Part shown: piece after piece, positions 1-9,377 of the stretch
Layout: every line of letters begins with the position of its first letter
Position numbering within the stretch: the stretch's first letter is position 1
Assembly: GCA_023404095.1 (NCBI GenBank)
Contig: JAEYDD010000045.1
Coordinates: 34,121 to 98,120 of the forward strand
Direction of reading: 5' to 3'
Source: Pseudomonadota bacterium
Lineage (GTDB): Bacteria > Pseudomonadota > Alphaproteobacteria > Rhizobiales > Rhizobiaceae
DNA: 64,000 bases
Position numbers and translations under genes: made by a program
Notes under the pieces: model-generated
What the model saw: the letters and a program-made list of their open reading frames with translations, nothing else
Told to the model about the DNA's origin: nothing
The model's database searches: none

Positions 1-1376
1 AAGCCGCCGACCATGGCAAGCACTCGGCCGGTGTGCGGATCCATCGCCACGAGACCGCCCTGGATGCGCGGCGGCTGGCGCAGGCGGTAGGATCCCTCGG
101 TCTCGGTCGGCTCGACATAGACGACATCGCCGGGGCTGAAGACGCCTTCCGGCGATTGCGCCGAACGGCGGTCGCCCTTGGCGGAGCGGTAGGCCCACTT
201 CATCGCCTCGGCCGGGATGCGCCCTGTGACCCGCTCGGGCGCAACCTTGCCCGACGGTTCCTTGCGCGGCTGCAGGCCGATGTCGGCGCCCTTGGCGTCG
301 GTGGCAAGCACGACGGCCAGCTTCCATTCAGGAACGTCGCTGAATGCCTGGACCTTGCTCAGTTCTATGCCCCAGTCGCTGCCAATCTCGACGGTCTTGA
401 TCGGACCATGGAAGCCGCGGCGCTCGTCATAGCTGATGAGGCCGTCCTGCAGCACCTTCCGGGCGATGACCTGCAGGCGCGGGTCAAGAGAGGTGCGCAC
501 CGACAGACCACCTTCATAGAGCGCATTGTCCCCATAGCGCTCGATGATCTGCCGGCGCACCTCCTCGGCAAAGTAGTCGGACGCGAAGAGATAGGAGCCG
601 CGGTTGCGGGGCGAAACCCCGAGCGGCTGCTGCTTGGCCTCGTCGCCCTCGCTCTTGGTGATGTAACCGTTCTCGGCCATGCGGTCGATCACCCAGTTGC
701 GGCGCTCGATCGCAGCGTCGGCACGGCGGAAGGGGTGATAGTTGTTCGGCCCCTTCGGCAGGGCGGCGAGGTACGCCGTCTCGGCGATCGTCAGCTCGGT
801 GACGGACTTGTCGAAATAGGTCAGCGCCGCGCCGGCGATGCCGTACGAGTTCATCCCGAAGAAGATCTCGTTGAGATAGAGTTCGAGGATGCGGTCCTTG
901 GAATAGGCCTGTTCGATGCGGAACGACAGGATCGCTTCCTTGACCTTTCGGTCGATGGTCTGGTCGGAGCTGAGCAGGAAGTTCTTCGCCACCTGCTGGG
1001 TGATGGTGGAGGCGCCGACCGGGCGACGGCCCGAGCCCATCTGCTGCAGGTTTGTGACGATTGCGCGGAACAGGCCGGTGACGTCCACGCCGGGGTGGTT
1101 GTAGAAATTCTTGTCTTCGGCCGAAAGGAACGCCGCCTTGACGCGGTCCGGGATCGCCTGGATCGGCAGGAAGAGCCGACGCTCGCGGGCGTACTCGGCC
1201 ATGAGCGCGCCGTTGGTGGCATGGACGCGCGTCGTCACCGGCGGCGAATAGTTGCTCAATACCTCGTAGTCAGGCAGATCTTTCGTGACATTGGCGAGAT
1301 AGACCGCAACCACCGCGGCTACACCGAGGAAGAAGACAGTGCCAATCCCGAAAAAATATCCAATCAATCTGATCAT
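1..1376 (-). CDS. mrcA: Penicillin-binding protein 1A, bifunctional transglycosylase/transpeptidase (C-terminus outside window)
   Basis: Reading the complement from the ATG at 1376 gives an open frame to the window edge, so about 458 N-terminal residues are present. It begins with a membrane anchor (MIRLIGYFFGIGTVFFLGV, roughly residues 1-27), followed by the glycosyltransferase-51 domain: AEDKNFYNHPGVD (catalytic Glu motif), GASTITQQVAKNF and KEAILSFRIEQ-x-LYLNEIFFG. This is the family that polymerises lipid II and crosslinks peptidoglycan in the periplasm. The transpeptidase SxxK motif is beyond the edge and was not seen. It is the same strand as the amidase gene upstream, separated by about 275 bp, so a cell-wall cluster is likely but cotranscription is unproven. 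Confident family call; the A-class subtype is from the N-terminal pattern. Confidence 0.9.
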   Translation of the reverse strand, partial: MIRLIGYFFGIGTVFFLGVAAVVAVYLANVTKDLPDYEVLSNYSPPVTTRVHATNGALMAEYARERRLFLPIQAIPDRVKAAFLSAEDKNFYNHPGVDVTGLFRAIVTNLQQMGSGRRPVGASTITQQVAKNFLLSSDQTIDRKVKEAILSFRIEQAYSKDRILELYLNEIFFGMNSYGIAGAALTYFDKSVTELTIAETAYLAALPKGPNNYHPFRRADAAIERRNWVIDRMAENGYITKSEGDEAKQQPLGVSPRNRGSYLFASDYFAEEVRRQIIERYGDNALYEGGLSVRTSLDPRLQVIARKVLQDGLISYDERRGFHGPIKTVEIGSDWGIELSKVQAFSDVPEWKLAVVLATDAKGADIGLQPRKEPSGKVAPERVTGRIPAEAMKWAYRSAKGDRRSAQSPEGVFSPGDVVYVEPTETEGSYRLRQPPRIQGGLVAMDPHTGRVLAMVGG

Positions 1377-1651
1377 TTGCCAGTTACCGGTATCCTAATC
1401 AATTCATCGCTGGAACGATGGCGGCGCACCACACGCGTGCCTGTGCTTCTGGACAGCCATCCATCCCTGCCGGCGACCTGAATATTCGTCACCGAGTCGC
1501 CCCGTCAGACCCGAGTAGAGCCTCGAATGTGAGGAAAATAGGGCTTAATGCAAACAACGGGCGAAGGCCATGGTTCAATTGCCGGTGCTGTCACTTTTTC
1601 GGCACATGAACGCTGTTTTGCACGCAGCCGGAGCCGGCGGCATGCCGGCAT

Positions 1652-2953
1652 TCAGCCGCCGTTGGCGACGACGGTCGCGCGATAGCGCCCCACCGCCTCG
1701 GCGATCAAGCCGGCCACCTTCTTCTGCCAGGCGGGATCGATCAGAAGCTGCTCGTCCTCCTTGTTCGACAGGAAGCCGAGTTCAAGAAGCACCGAGGGAA
1801 CATCGGGCGCCTTCAACACGCGAAACCCGGCGTAGCGATGCGGATTGTTGATGAGCTTCACCTCGCCCTCGAAGGCGCCGACCACCTGCTTGGCCAGACC
1901 GATGGAAAAGCCCTGCGTCTCGCGGCGCGTCAGGTCGATCAGGATATCGGCCACTTCCGGCGGCTCGCCCTCCAGCGGCATTCCGGCAATCTCGTCCGAA
2001 AGATTTTCGCGCGCGGCAAGGTTGGCGGCGAGACTGTCGGATGCCTTGTCGGAAATCGTATAGACCGTGGCGCCGCGAATGTCCTTCTGGCGCAGCGTAT
2101 CGGCGTGGATCGAGATCAGCAGGTTGGCGTTGCGGCTGCGCGCCAGTTGCACCCGCTGCGGCAGCGACAGGAATTCGTCCTTGTCACGCGTCAAGAACGC
2201 CTCGGTCGACGGGAGCCTGTTCAGCGCTGCCGCGATTTCCTTGGCAAAGGCCAGCGTCACGGCCTTTTCATGCGTGCCTGTCTCCACCCCCAGAGCGCCG
2301 TTGTCGATGCCGCCATGGCCCGCGTCGACGGCGATGACGAAACGGCCAGGCTCCACCGCCTCACCCGGAACCACCGCGCCATCGGCGGACGCGACGCTTG
2401 TGGTCGCCTCCTTCCATTTCTGGCCGTTCACCAATTCGGCGAAGGCATCCTCGGTGACGATCCCTGCATCAATGACGAGGCGGAAGCTCTTGCCGCCCTC
2501 CTCTTCGCGAACTTCGGTGGAGGTCACGCTTGCAGGCCGGTCCGCCGTCAGCACGATCCGGGACCGCCCCTCAGCCATGGCGCCGAAACGGACATCCTTG
2601 AAGAGGCCGCGTGCGGCAAACTCATCCTTCTTCAGCGCGAACACCGTTTCGGGAAGATCGATCAGGATACGGTAGGGATTGGCGACGTAGTGAACCGAAA
2701 TATCCGGCCGCTTGTCGAAATCGATGATGAGGCGCGTGCGGGCATCGTCGCCGGCCATGCGGCCCGAATAGGCCAGCAGCGCCGTATTGTCCGCCGGGAT
2801 GGAGCCGGTCGTGACCTCTGCGCCGGCAGCAGCGATCCCGCCGGCGAACGAGGGGAAGGCCACAAGCGCAAAGACCGCCGCGCCCGCAAGCCGGCACAGC
2901 CATCTCGCCGTCCGGTTGCCCGCTTCAGCCCCTTGCGTCACCACGACCTTCAA
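1652..2953 (-). CDS. N-acetylmuramoyl-L-alanine amidase (AMIN + Amidase_3, AmiC-like)
   Basis: Zinc amidase that cleaves the lactyl amide between MurNAc and the stem peptide during daughter-cell separation. After a hydrophobic signal segment (LAGAAVFALVAFPSFAGG) comes an AMIN localisation domain (around LIIDFDKRPDISVHYVANPYR), then a C-terminal Amidase_3 domain with the zinc ligands in VDAGHGG, THEKAV and ISIHAD, and the catalytic Glu in LLELGFLSNKED. The open frame runs to a GTG at 3022; I prefer the TTG at 2953 because GGGGAGG sits 7 nt upstream and the signal segment is then near the N-terminus. Divergent from rne. Paired with the PBP1A gene downstream on the same strand. Confidence 0.9.
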   Translation of the reverse strand: MKVVVTQGAEAGNRTARWLCRLAGAAVFALVAFPSFAGGIAAAGAEVTTGSIPADNTALLAYSGRMAGDDARTRLIIDFDKRPDISVHYVANPYRILIDLPETVFALKKDEFAARGLFKDVRFGAMAEGRSRIVLTADRPASVTSTEVREEEGGKSFRLVIDAGIVTEDAFAELVNGQKWKEATTSVASADGAVVPGEAVEPGRFVIAVDAGHGGIDNGALGVETGTHEKAVTLAFAKEIAAALNRLPSTEAFLTRDKDEFLSLPQRVQLARSRNANLLISIHADTLRQKDIRGATVYTISDKASDSLAANLAARENLSDEIAGMPLEGEPPEVADILIDLTRRETQGFSIGLAKQVVGAFEGEVKLINNPHRYAGFRVLKAPDVPSVLLELGFLSNKEDEQLLIDPAWQKKVAGLIAEAVGRYRATVVANGG

Positions 2954-3628
2954 TTCCCGACCTCCCCGACCAATGCCGTCCTGCTTGCGGCTCGGATCCA
3001 ACAGCAATTCCTTCGGCCGCACCAGACGCCCGAAGCGAATTAATCGTCGGACAAACTTGACGCCGCATGGTTAACCGAAGCTTACCGGCATTGCGCCGGA
3101 GCACGTGGGCGGCCGGCTTCCATCCTGCGGGATTGGATCATAATTGTGACGGCCCCGGCTTTTTCCTTGCCATTGTGACATATTGAACATAAAAGCGATT
3201 TCAGGGAAAAAGCACTGACGGGATAGAAGCCGCAGGCGGGCAGCCAACCATCTGGAATTGGCGCCGAAACTGGCCTTCATCCGCCGTCGTAAAGCTTCTT
3301 CCCGAGCAATGGAATCGCGGTAATCCGGCGGTGGCCGGACCAAATCAACGGTGGATATCCACCATGGGCATTCAGGCCCACTTCATCGGACCGTCTCGGT
3401 CTATGACATTGGCAATCTCGTTTGGACGTTGATGTTGTCGCTGCGGTATATGTCAGAGGTTAACAGGCTTCGGTGCGTGATCGTACCAGCCGTTGTCTGG
3501 CCGCAGCCCGCTCACCCCGCCCCGACGGGAACTCACTTATCCGGCGCAGCGCTCCCACCTTCCGACCGACCGCCTATCGGCGGCCGATCGCCAGACAGGC
3601 TTGGCCTGCGCCGAGGAGCAGAACTTTC
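2954..3628. other. Divergent intergenic region / rne leader
   Basis: 675 bp between the divergent amidase and rne genes, without a convincing coding frame (a 90-codon minus-strand frame at 3071-3343 looks non-coding). It should hold the rne promoter and a long 5' leader; E. coli rne is known to autoregulate through a long leader. Weak candidate promoters for rne are TTGCCA-N17-TAAAAG (3167-3195) and TTGGAC with GTATAT 18 nt downstream (3422-3451). A perfect 14-bp palindrome GGTGGATATCCACC lies at 3350-3363. No tRNA or known leader RNA recognised. Confidence 0.4.
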
Positions 3629-6505
3629 ATGGCAGACAAAATGCTTATCGATGCGTCTCACGCAGAGGAGACGCGCGTCGTTGTCGTACGCGGCAACCGC
3701 ATAGAAGAATTCGATTTCGAATCGCAGCACAAGAAGCAGATCCGCGGCAACATCTACCTTGCCAAGGTCACCCGCGTTGAGCCGTCGCTGCAGGCGGCAT
3801 TCGTGGACTATGGCGGCAACCGCCACGGCTTCCTGGCCTTCGCCGAAATCCATCCCGACTACTACCAGATCCCGCTGGCCGACCGTCAGGCGCTGCTTCG
3901 CGCGGAGGCCGAGGAGGCCCGCCGCGACGAAGACATCGAGCATGTCGAGACCGCGCCCGTCGCCGCCCAGCCGGTAACGATCGTGCAGGAGACCCCGGCG
4001 GAGACGCCGGTCGAGGCCGAGACAATCGCCGCCGAGACGGTCGAGGTTGTCGCGGAAACGGCCGAAGCGGTGCCTGCCGCAGAGGCCGAGGTCGAGGCCG
4101 CGCCGGTCGAGGAAGAGACCAAGCCGAAGGCGAAGAAGCCGCGCAAGCCGCGCGCCAAGAAGGCCGCCGCCAAGGAAGAAGCCGCCGAAGACACACAGGC
4201 TGCAGCAACGGACGACGAGGACGGCAAGACGCCGTCCGGCGACATGGCCGCCGCCGTCGATACCGACGTCATCTCCGAAGAGGTGCGCAAGCGTCCGGGC
4301 GACGACGATGACGACGACGACGATCACCACGAAGAAAAGGAAGTGATCGAATCGGTCGGCGCCGAGGATGCGATGGAAGAGGTTCCGGACCGCATCCAGC
4401 GCAAGCCGCGCAAGCAGTACCGCATCCAGGAAGTGATCAAGCGCCGGCAGATCCTGCTGGTCCAGGTCGCCAAGGAAGAGCGCGGCAACAAGGGCGCTGC
4501 CCTCACCACCTACCTTTCGCTGGCCGGCCGCTATTCGGTCCTGATGCCGAATACCGCCCGTGGTGGCGGTATTTCCCGCAAGATCACCAACCCCCAGGAC
4601 CGCAAGCGCCTGAAGGAGATCGCCCGCGATCTCGAAGTGCCGCAGGGCATGGGCGTGATCCTGCGCACCGCCGGCGCCAACCGCACCAAGGTAGAGGTCA
4701 AGCGCGACTTCGAATACCTGATGCGCCTGTGGGAGAACGTGCGCACGCTGACGCTGAACTCGACCGCGCCCTGCCTCGTCTACGAGGAAGGCTCGCTGAT
4801 CAAGCGCTCGATCCGTGACCTCTACAACAAGGATATCAGCGAGATCGTCGTCGCCGGCGAGGAAGGCTACAAGGAAGCCAAGGCCTTCATGAAGATGCTG
4901 ATGCCGAGCCACGCCAAGGTGGTTCAGCCCTATCGCGACATCCACCCGATCTTCTCGCGCTCAGGCATCGAGGCTCAGCTCGACCGCATGCTGCAGCCGC
5001 AGGTGACGCTGAAGTCCGGGGGCTACATCATCATCAACCAGACCGAGGCGCTCGTCTCGATCGACGTCAACTCCGGCCGTTCGACGCGCGAGCATTCGAT
5101 CGAGGAGACGGCGCTGCAGACGAACCTGGAGGCCGCCGAGGAAGTGGCGCGCCAGCTGCGCCTGCGCGACCTTGCAGGCCTCGTCGTCATCGACTTCATC
5201 GACATGGAGGAGAAGCGCAACAACCGCTCCGTCGAGAAGAAGCTGAAGGACTGCCTCAAGCACGACCGCGCCCGCATCCAGGTCGGCCGGATCTCGCATT
5301 TCGGCCTGCTCGAGATGTCGCGCCAGCGCATCCGCGCCTCCGTGCTCGAAAGCACGACGCAGACCTGCCCGCACTGCAACGGCACCGGGCATATCCGCTC
5401 GCAGTCGTCCGTCGCACTGCATGTCCTGCGCGGCATCGAGGAGTATCTGCTCAAGAATACCACGCACAACATCACCGTGCGCACGACGCCGGATATCGCG
5501 CTCTACCTGCTCAACCAGAAGCGCGGAACGATCAACGACTACGAGACGCGCTTCGGTGTCCATATCGTGATCGATGCGGATGCCCATGTCGGCGCCCAGC
5601 ATTTCGCGATCGACCGCGGTGAGCCCGTCGAAAATCCGGTCAAGATCGAGCAGTTCGTCCAGTTCGCTCCCGAGCCGGATGAGGATGACGACATCGTCAT
5701 CGAGGAAGATCTGGAAGAAGAGGAAGCCGAGGTTGTGGCCAAGCCCGTTGCTGCCGCTGCTGCTTCATCCTCTGACGACCAGTCGGGCCGCAAGCGCAAG
5801 CGCCGGCGCCGCCGCCGCGGCCGTGGCGGTTCGGAGGGAACCGAAACCAGCGACACCGCCTCGTTCGGCGGCGAACAGCCGGGCGACGTGGACGAAGAAG
5901 GCGACGAGGCCGAGGATGAGACCGAAGCCGCCGGCGAGGCACAGCACGCAGCCGACGACGATCAGGGCAAGCGCAAGCGCCGTCGTCGCGGCAAGCGCGG
6001 CGGCCGCCGCAACCGTGGCGACGAGCTGGAAGCCGGTGCAGAATCGGCAGACGGTGCAGAATCGGCAGACACGGATACCGAGGCCGATGTCGAGGAGCCG
6101 GCCGTGATCGCGGCTGCCGCGGATGCCGAAGTCGTGGCCGCAGTGGAAGGCGACCCGGCGCCGAGCGCGGAAGAGGTTGTTGCCGAAGTGCTGGCCGAGC
6201 CCGCGCCGAAGGCCCGCCGGACCCGCAAGGTCAAGACAAAGAAGGAAGCCGAACCGGAAGTGACGGCCGACGTCGAGGCACAGGCGGCGATCGAGGAGCA
6301 GCCTGAGGAAGAAGTTGCGGTCGAGGAGGCCGTCGAGGAGGCTGCGGCGGATCTCGAAGAGACCAAGCCCGCCCGCGCCAACCGCGACATCTCGACGATC
6401 GCATCGGCGCCCGTCGTCAAATCCTCCTCGCCGCAGGAAAAGGAAGGCGACGAACCCGAGAAGCCCAAGAAGGGCGGCTGGTGGCAGCGTCGCGGCTTCT
6501 TCTGA
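3629..6505 (+). CDS. rne: Ribonuclease E (alphaproteobacterial type with acidic insertion in S1 domain)
   Basis: Essential single-strand endoribonuclease and scaffold of the RNA degradosome. Start chosen at the ATG in MADKMLIDASHAEETRVVVV; the frame is open further upstream but without homology. The S1 domain begins near residue 35 and is interrupted at about 91-260 by an acidic/alanine-proline-rich insertion containing a run of Asp; it resumes at QILLVQVAKEERGNKGAALT. Catalytic Mg ligands are in SIDVNSGR (about residue 478) and VVIDFIDM (about 521); the zinc-link is CPHC near 580. The tail holds Arg-rich RNA-binding blocks near 721-734 and 780-797 and ends in GGWWQRRGFF, a conserved partner-binding end in this class. 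958 aa. Contains an 18-bp tandem repeat. Followed by a strong terminator. Confidence 0.96.
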   Translation: MADKMLIDASHAEETRVVVVRGNRIEEFDFESQHKKQIRGNIYLAKVTRVEPSLQAAFVDYGGNRHGFLAFAEIHPDYYQIPLADRQALLRAEAEEARRDEDIEHVETAPVAAQPVTIVQETPAETPVEAETIAAETVEVVAETAEAVPAAEAEVEAAPVEEETKPKAKKPRKPRAKKAAAKEEAAEDTQAAATDDEDGKTPSGDMAAAVDTDVISEEVRKRPGDDDDDDDDHHEEKEVIESVGAEDAMEEVPDRIQRKPRKQYRIQEVIKRRQILLVQVAKEERGNKGAALTTYLSLAGRYSVLMPNTARGGGISRKITNPQDRKRLKEIARDLEVPQGMGVILRTAGANRTKVEVKRDFEYLMRLWENVRTLTLNSTAPCLVYEEGSLIKRSIRDLYNKDISEIVVAGEEGYKEAKAFMKMLMPSHAKVVQPYRDIHPIFSRSGIEAQLDRMLQPQVTLKSGGYIIINQTEALVSIDVNSGRSTREHSIEETALQTNLEAAEEVARQLRLRDLAGLVVIDFIDMEEKRNNRSVEKKLKDCLKHDRARIQVGRISHFGLLEMSRQRIRASVLESTTQTCPHCNGTGHIRSQSSVALHVLRGIEEYLLKNTTHNITVRTTPDIALYLLNQKRGTINDYETRFGVHIVIDADAHVGAQHFAIDRGEPVENPVKIEQFVQFAPEPDEDDDIVIEEDLEEEEAEVVAKPVAAAAASSSDDQSGRKRKRRRRRRGRGGSEGTETSDTASFGGEQPGDVDEEGDEAEDETEAAGEAQHAADDDQGKRKRRRRGKRGGRRNRGDELEAGAESADGAESADTDTEADVEEPAVIAAAADAEVVAAVEGDPAPSAEEVVAEVLAEPAPKARRTRKVKTKKEAEPEVTADVEAQAAIEEQPEEEVAVEEAVEEAAADLEETKPARANRDISTIASAPVVKSSSPQEKEGDEPEKPKKGGWWQRRGFF
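6035..6070 (+). repeat. Perfect 18-bp tandem duplication inside rne
   Basis: The unit GGTGCAGAATCGGCAGAC occurs twice head-to-tail (6035-6052 and 6053-6070) and encodes GAESAD twice in the disordered tail of RNase E. It keeps the frame, so it could vary in copy number between strains. Confidence 0.85.
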
Positions 6506-6529
6506 GAACAGCCGATTTGGAGAATGCAG

Positions 6530-6559
6530 GACCCGGCCATCGCGCCGGGTCTTTTTTTT
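6530..6559 (+). terminator. Rho-independent terminator of rne
   Basis: Stem GACCCGG (6530-6536) and CCGGGTC (6545-6551), eight-base loop, followed by eight T residues (6552-6559). It lies 25 bp after the rne stop and just before the next Shine-Dalgarno sequence, so the downstream small gene needs read-through or its own promoter. Confidence 0.9.
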
Positions 6560-6587
6560 GCCAGCTACCGCTCAAGGAGACAGGATT

Positions 6588-6884
6588 GTGTACAACTTCA
6601 ATATTCTGGAGCGCCGAGCAAAGGATCTGATCGCAGAAGGCAAGGCCGCGGATGCGATCAAGATCTATCTTTTCATGGCAGATGGAGACCCGTCGCTCGA
6701 GGCCGGGTATCTCGGGGAACGGCTCGGCAAGTGCTATGAGATCATTGGCGACCTGCACGCCGCAAAATACTGGTACGGAAGGGCGGTAGAGGAAAATCCC
6801 GAAGTGAGACTGGCTTCTGTGGAAGCTCGCGCAAGGCTAAGCGATGTCAGCATTGATCCCTTGTTGGCGAACGAGAAGAAATAG
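6588..6884 (+). CDS. Small TPR-like protein of unknown function
   Basis: 98 aa from a GTG start; AAGGAGA at 6573-6579 is correctly placed. The sequence (ERRAKDLIAEGKAADAIKIYLFMADGD, LGERLGKCYEIIGDLHAAKYWYGRAVEENPEVR) has the spacing of two tetratricopeptide helical pairs: paired helices with small residues and a GDLHAAKYWYGRAVEENP-type repeat end. No signal peptide or membrane segment. It lies 28 bp after the rne terminator. TPR proteins act as protein-protein adapters; no partner can be deduced here. Confidence 0.75.
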   Translation: MYNFNILERRAKDLIAEGKAADAIKIYLFMADGDPSLEAGYLGERLGKCYEIIGDLHAAKYWYGRAVEENPEVRLASVEARARLSDVSIDPLLANEKK

Positions 6885-6968
6885 GTTCGCCCATAGCCTT
6901 CGCCCTGCGCTGAGCAGTCCCTACGAACGCCCGGCACAGCGATGCCACCTTGACAGTAGCGCTGCCGT

Positions 6969-8120
6969 CTATTTCAGCCAGGCTGCTAAGCGGTCCGTCG
7001 CTTCGACCATCTGCTCGTATTGCCCGGCAAAGGAGAAGCGCATCGTGCGGTGGCCGCCGATCGGATCGAAGTCGTGGCCCGGGGTGGCGGCGACGTCGAT
7101 CTCCGCCAGCATGCGGCGGGCGAATGCCATACTGTCGTTCGTGAAGCGGCCGACATCGACATAGGCGTAGAAGGCCCCGTCCATGGGCGAGGCGATGGTG
7201 AAGCCGATCTGCGGCAACCGTGCCGCCAGCAGGTCGCGGTTGCGGCCATAGGCCTCGCGGTGGGCGTCGAGTTCCTCATGCGCGCCGAGTGCTGCGAGCG
7301 CTGCCAGTTGCGAAATCTCCGGAGCAGATATGTAGAGGCTCTGCGACAGGCGCTCGATCGGGCGCACGACATCCTTCGGCAGCACCATCCAGCCGATCCG
7401 CCAGCCGGTCATGCAGTAGTATTTCGAGAAGGAATTGATCACGACGACGTCGTCGGTCAGTTCGAGTGCAGTCGTCTCCTCGCCGGAAAACGTCAGCCCG
7501 TGATAGATCTCGTCGGAGATAAAGGCGATGTCGCTGGCGCTGCAGTAGTCGGCCAGCGCCTTCAGGTGCGCACGGTCGGTGACGGTACCTGTCGGATTGG
7601 CCGGGCTCGCTAGCAGGACGCCGGAAAGCTTGCCGAACACGCTCTGGGCGGCCTCAAGGCTTTCAGGCGTCATCGTGAAGCCGTTTTCGGCGCTGACCTC
7701 GATCTCGATCGTCTCGATGCCGAGGGCTGAAAGAATGTTGCGGTAGGCCGGGTAGCCTGGCCGCGCGATCGCGACTCGGTCGCCGGCATCGAACAGCGTC
7801 AGGAAGGCGAGGTTGAAGCCGGCAGACGAACCCGTCGTCACCGCGATGCGGGCGGGATCGACGTCGACTGCGTGCCGGGCGCGGTAATGCCCGGCGATGC
7901 CCCGGCGCAGGTCGTTAAGCCCGAGCGCCTCGGTATAGCCGATGCGTCCGTCCTCAAGTGCCTGTCGGGCGGCTGAAAGCGCTGCAGCGGGCGCGGGATA
8001 GGCCGGCTGGCCAACCGCCATCGAGATGACCGGATTGCCTGCGGATCGCCGCCGCGTCGCCTCGGCAAGGACGTCCATCGCGTGGAACGGTTCGACTGCA
8101 CTACGGCGGGAGACTTTCAT
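6969..8120 (-). CDS. Pyridoxal-phosphate-dependent aminotransferase, class I/II (AspC-like fold)
   Basis: 383 aa, the usual length of fold-type I aminotransferases. Motifs: TGSSAGFN (cofactor phosphate), SPANPTGTV, FISDEIYHGLTF (Asp to pyridine nitrogen), and SFSKYYCMTGWRIGW with the Schiff-base Lys. The start ATG at 8120 has GAGGAAAG upstream. It transfers an amino group between an amino acid and a 2-oxo acid; the substrate cannot be read from the sequence. Divergent from the DsbA-like gene, with 293 bp between them that hold no recognisable gene. Confidence 0.9.
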   Translation of the reverse strand: MKVSRRSAVEPFHAMDVLAEATRRRSAGNPVISMAVGQPAYPAPAAALSAARQALEDGRIGYTEALGLNDLRRGIAGHYRARHAVDVDPARIAVTTGSSAGFNLAFLTLFDAGDRVAIARPGYPAYRNILSALGIETIEIEVSAENGFTMTPESLEAAQSVFGKLSGVLLASPANPTGTVTDRAHLKALADYCSASDIAFISDEIYHGLTFSGEETTALELTDDVVVINSFSKYYCMTGWRIGWMVLPKDVVRPIERLSQSLYISAPEISQLAALAALGAHEELDAHREAYGRNRDLLAARLPQIGFTIASPMDGAFYAYVDVGRFTNDSMAFARRMLAEIDVAATPGHDFDPIGGHRTMRFSFAGQYEQMVEATDRLAAWLK

Positions 8121-8413
8121 CGCTCGATCTTTCCTCGAGAATCAGGGACTGACGACGCCGGGCGGCGTGCCTGGATTTGCGGCGGGCCTCTGCACAACCG
8201 GAGAACCGAACTCCAGCGCCGCAGGTGGCGCACAACGCAGTAGCCGGAACAGCGCCCTGTTCACAATCCCGACAGGGTACCCTTTCTACCGAAAATGCTG
8301 TTCCGTTTCCGCGGCAGCCGCCGTAAGGTCGTCGCAATGCGCCGCGATCATGATAGCGAAGCGGCCACCAGAAAACGACGGCAGCCAGCCTGCTGCGGCA
8401 TCACGAGGACCAT

Positions 8414-9178
8414 ATGTTTCGCAATCACGGCAAGAAGCTTGCAGCAGCGCTCACGCTCGCAGGTGCCCTCACCCTTCCCTTCCAGGCCCATGCCTTCGAT
8501 GCCAAGCAGAAGGAAGAGATCGGCGCACTCGTGAAGGAATACCTTCTCGCAAATCCGGAAATCCTGATGGACATGCAGGAAGCGCTTCAGCAAAAGCAGA
8601 TGCAGGCGCAGCAGCAGCAGGCGTCCGCCGCGATCACCGACAATCAGAAGGCGATCTTCAATGCCGCGGAAGACATCTCGCTCGGCAATCCCGACGGCGA
8701 CGTGACCATCGTGGAATTCTTCGACTACAACTGCGGCTACTGCAAACGGGCGCTTTCGGACATGGACGCCATGCTGGAGGCCGACAAGAACGTCCGCTTC
8801 GTGCTGAAGGAGCTGCCGATCCTGGGGCCTGATTCGCTTGCCGCCCACAAGGTCAGCGCTGCCTTCCGCGACCTCGCGCCGGAGAAGTACGGCGAATTCC
8901 ACCGCGCCCTGCTCGGCGGCGAGGAGCGTGCCACGGAAGAAACCGCGATCGCGCTTGCCGTGAAACTCGGCGTCAACGAAGCCGACATCCGCAAGCAGAT
9001 GGAAGTGAAGCCGCACGACGATGCCGTTCGCAACGCCTATAGCCTTGCACAGAGCCTCGGAATCACCGGCACCCCCTCCTACGTCATTGCAAATGAAGCA
9101 GTATTCGGCGCGGTCGGCGTCGACGAACTGACCGAGAAGGTGGCGAACGTCCGCTCCTGCGGCAAGGCCGCCTGCTGA
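8414..9178 (+). CDS. DsbA-family thiol:disulfide oxidoreductase with Com1/ScsC-type N-terminus
   Basis: 254 aa with a cleavable signal peptide (LAAALTLAGALTLPFQAHA), so periplasmic. A charged, glutamine-rich helical segment (KQKEEIGALVKEYLLANPEIL, then MQEALQQKQMQAQQQQ) precedes the thioredoxin fold; in ScsC-like proteins this N-terminal region mediates oligomerisation. The active site is FFDYNCGYCKRA (CGYC), and the cis-Pro loop is TGTPSYVI. Oxidase or isomerase activity cannot be separated by eye; the N-terminal domain leans toward ScsC-like shuffling. Two further Cys near the C-terminus (RSCGKAAC) could form a second disulfide. Confidence 0.9.
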   Translation: MFRNHGKKLAAALTLAGALTLPFQAHAFDAKQKEEIGALVKEYLLANPEILMDMQEALQQKQMQAQQQQASAAITDNQKAIFNAAEDISLGNPDGDVTIVEFFDYNCGYCKRALSDMDAMLEADKNVRFVLKELPILGPDSLAAHKVSAAFRDLAPEKYGEFHRALLGGEERATEETAIALAVKLGVNEADIRKQMEVKPHDDAVRNAYSLAQSLGITGTPSYVIANEAVFGAVGVDELTEKVANVRSCGKAAC

Positions 9179-9203
9179 GGCAGGCCGGTAACACCGATTG
9201 CTG

Positions 9204-9240
9204 CACGATCCTGGAATGGGCCCTCATGTCCAGGATCGTG
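9204..9240. repeat. Perfect 12-bp inverted repeat downstream of the DsbA-like gene
   Basis: CACGATCCTGGA (9204-9215) and TCCAGGATCGTG (9229-9240) are exact reverse complements around a 13-base loop. There is no T-run on either strand, so it is not a standard intrinsic terminator; it may be an mRNA-stabilising hairpin or protein-binding dyad between this gene and aroQ. Confidence 0.6.
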
Positions 9241-9377
9241 CCGTCCGCCATCTTTCCGCCACTCCCTTGCTGTTCAGGCAACGTGGTTGTGGACAAGGCG
9301 CGCGCGGGTCCTTGGGGCTTTTCCTTGAAGAACCGGCGGTCTATAGGTAAGCCACGATCCAGAAAGCGGAAATTCGA

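Noticed and set aside
3071..3343. 90-codon minus-strand frame in the rne leader region
   Set aside because: No start context, no domain, composition unlike a gene; the region is better explained as promoters and leader.
6588..8120. Small TPR-like gene and aminotransferase as one unit
   Set aside because: They are on opposite strands and convergent, with no shared promoter.
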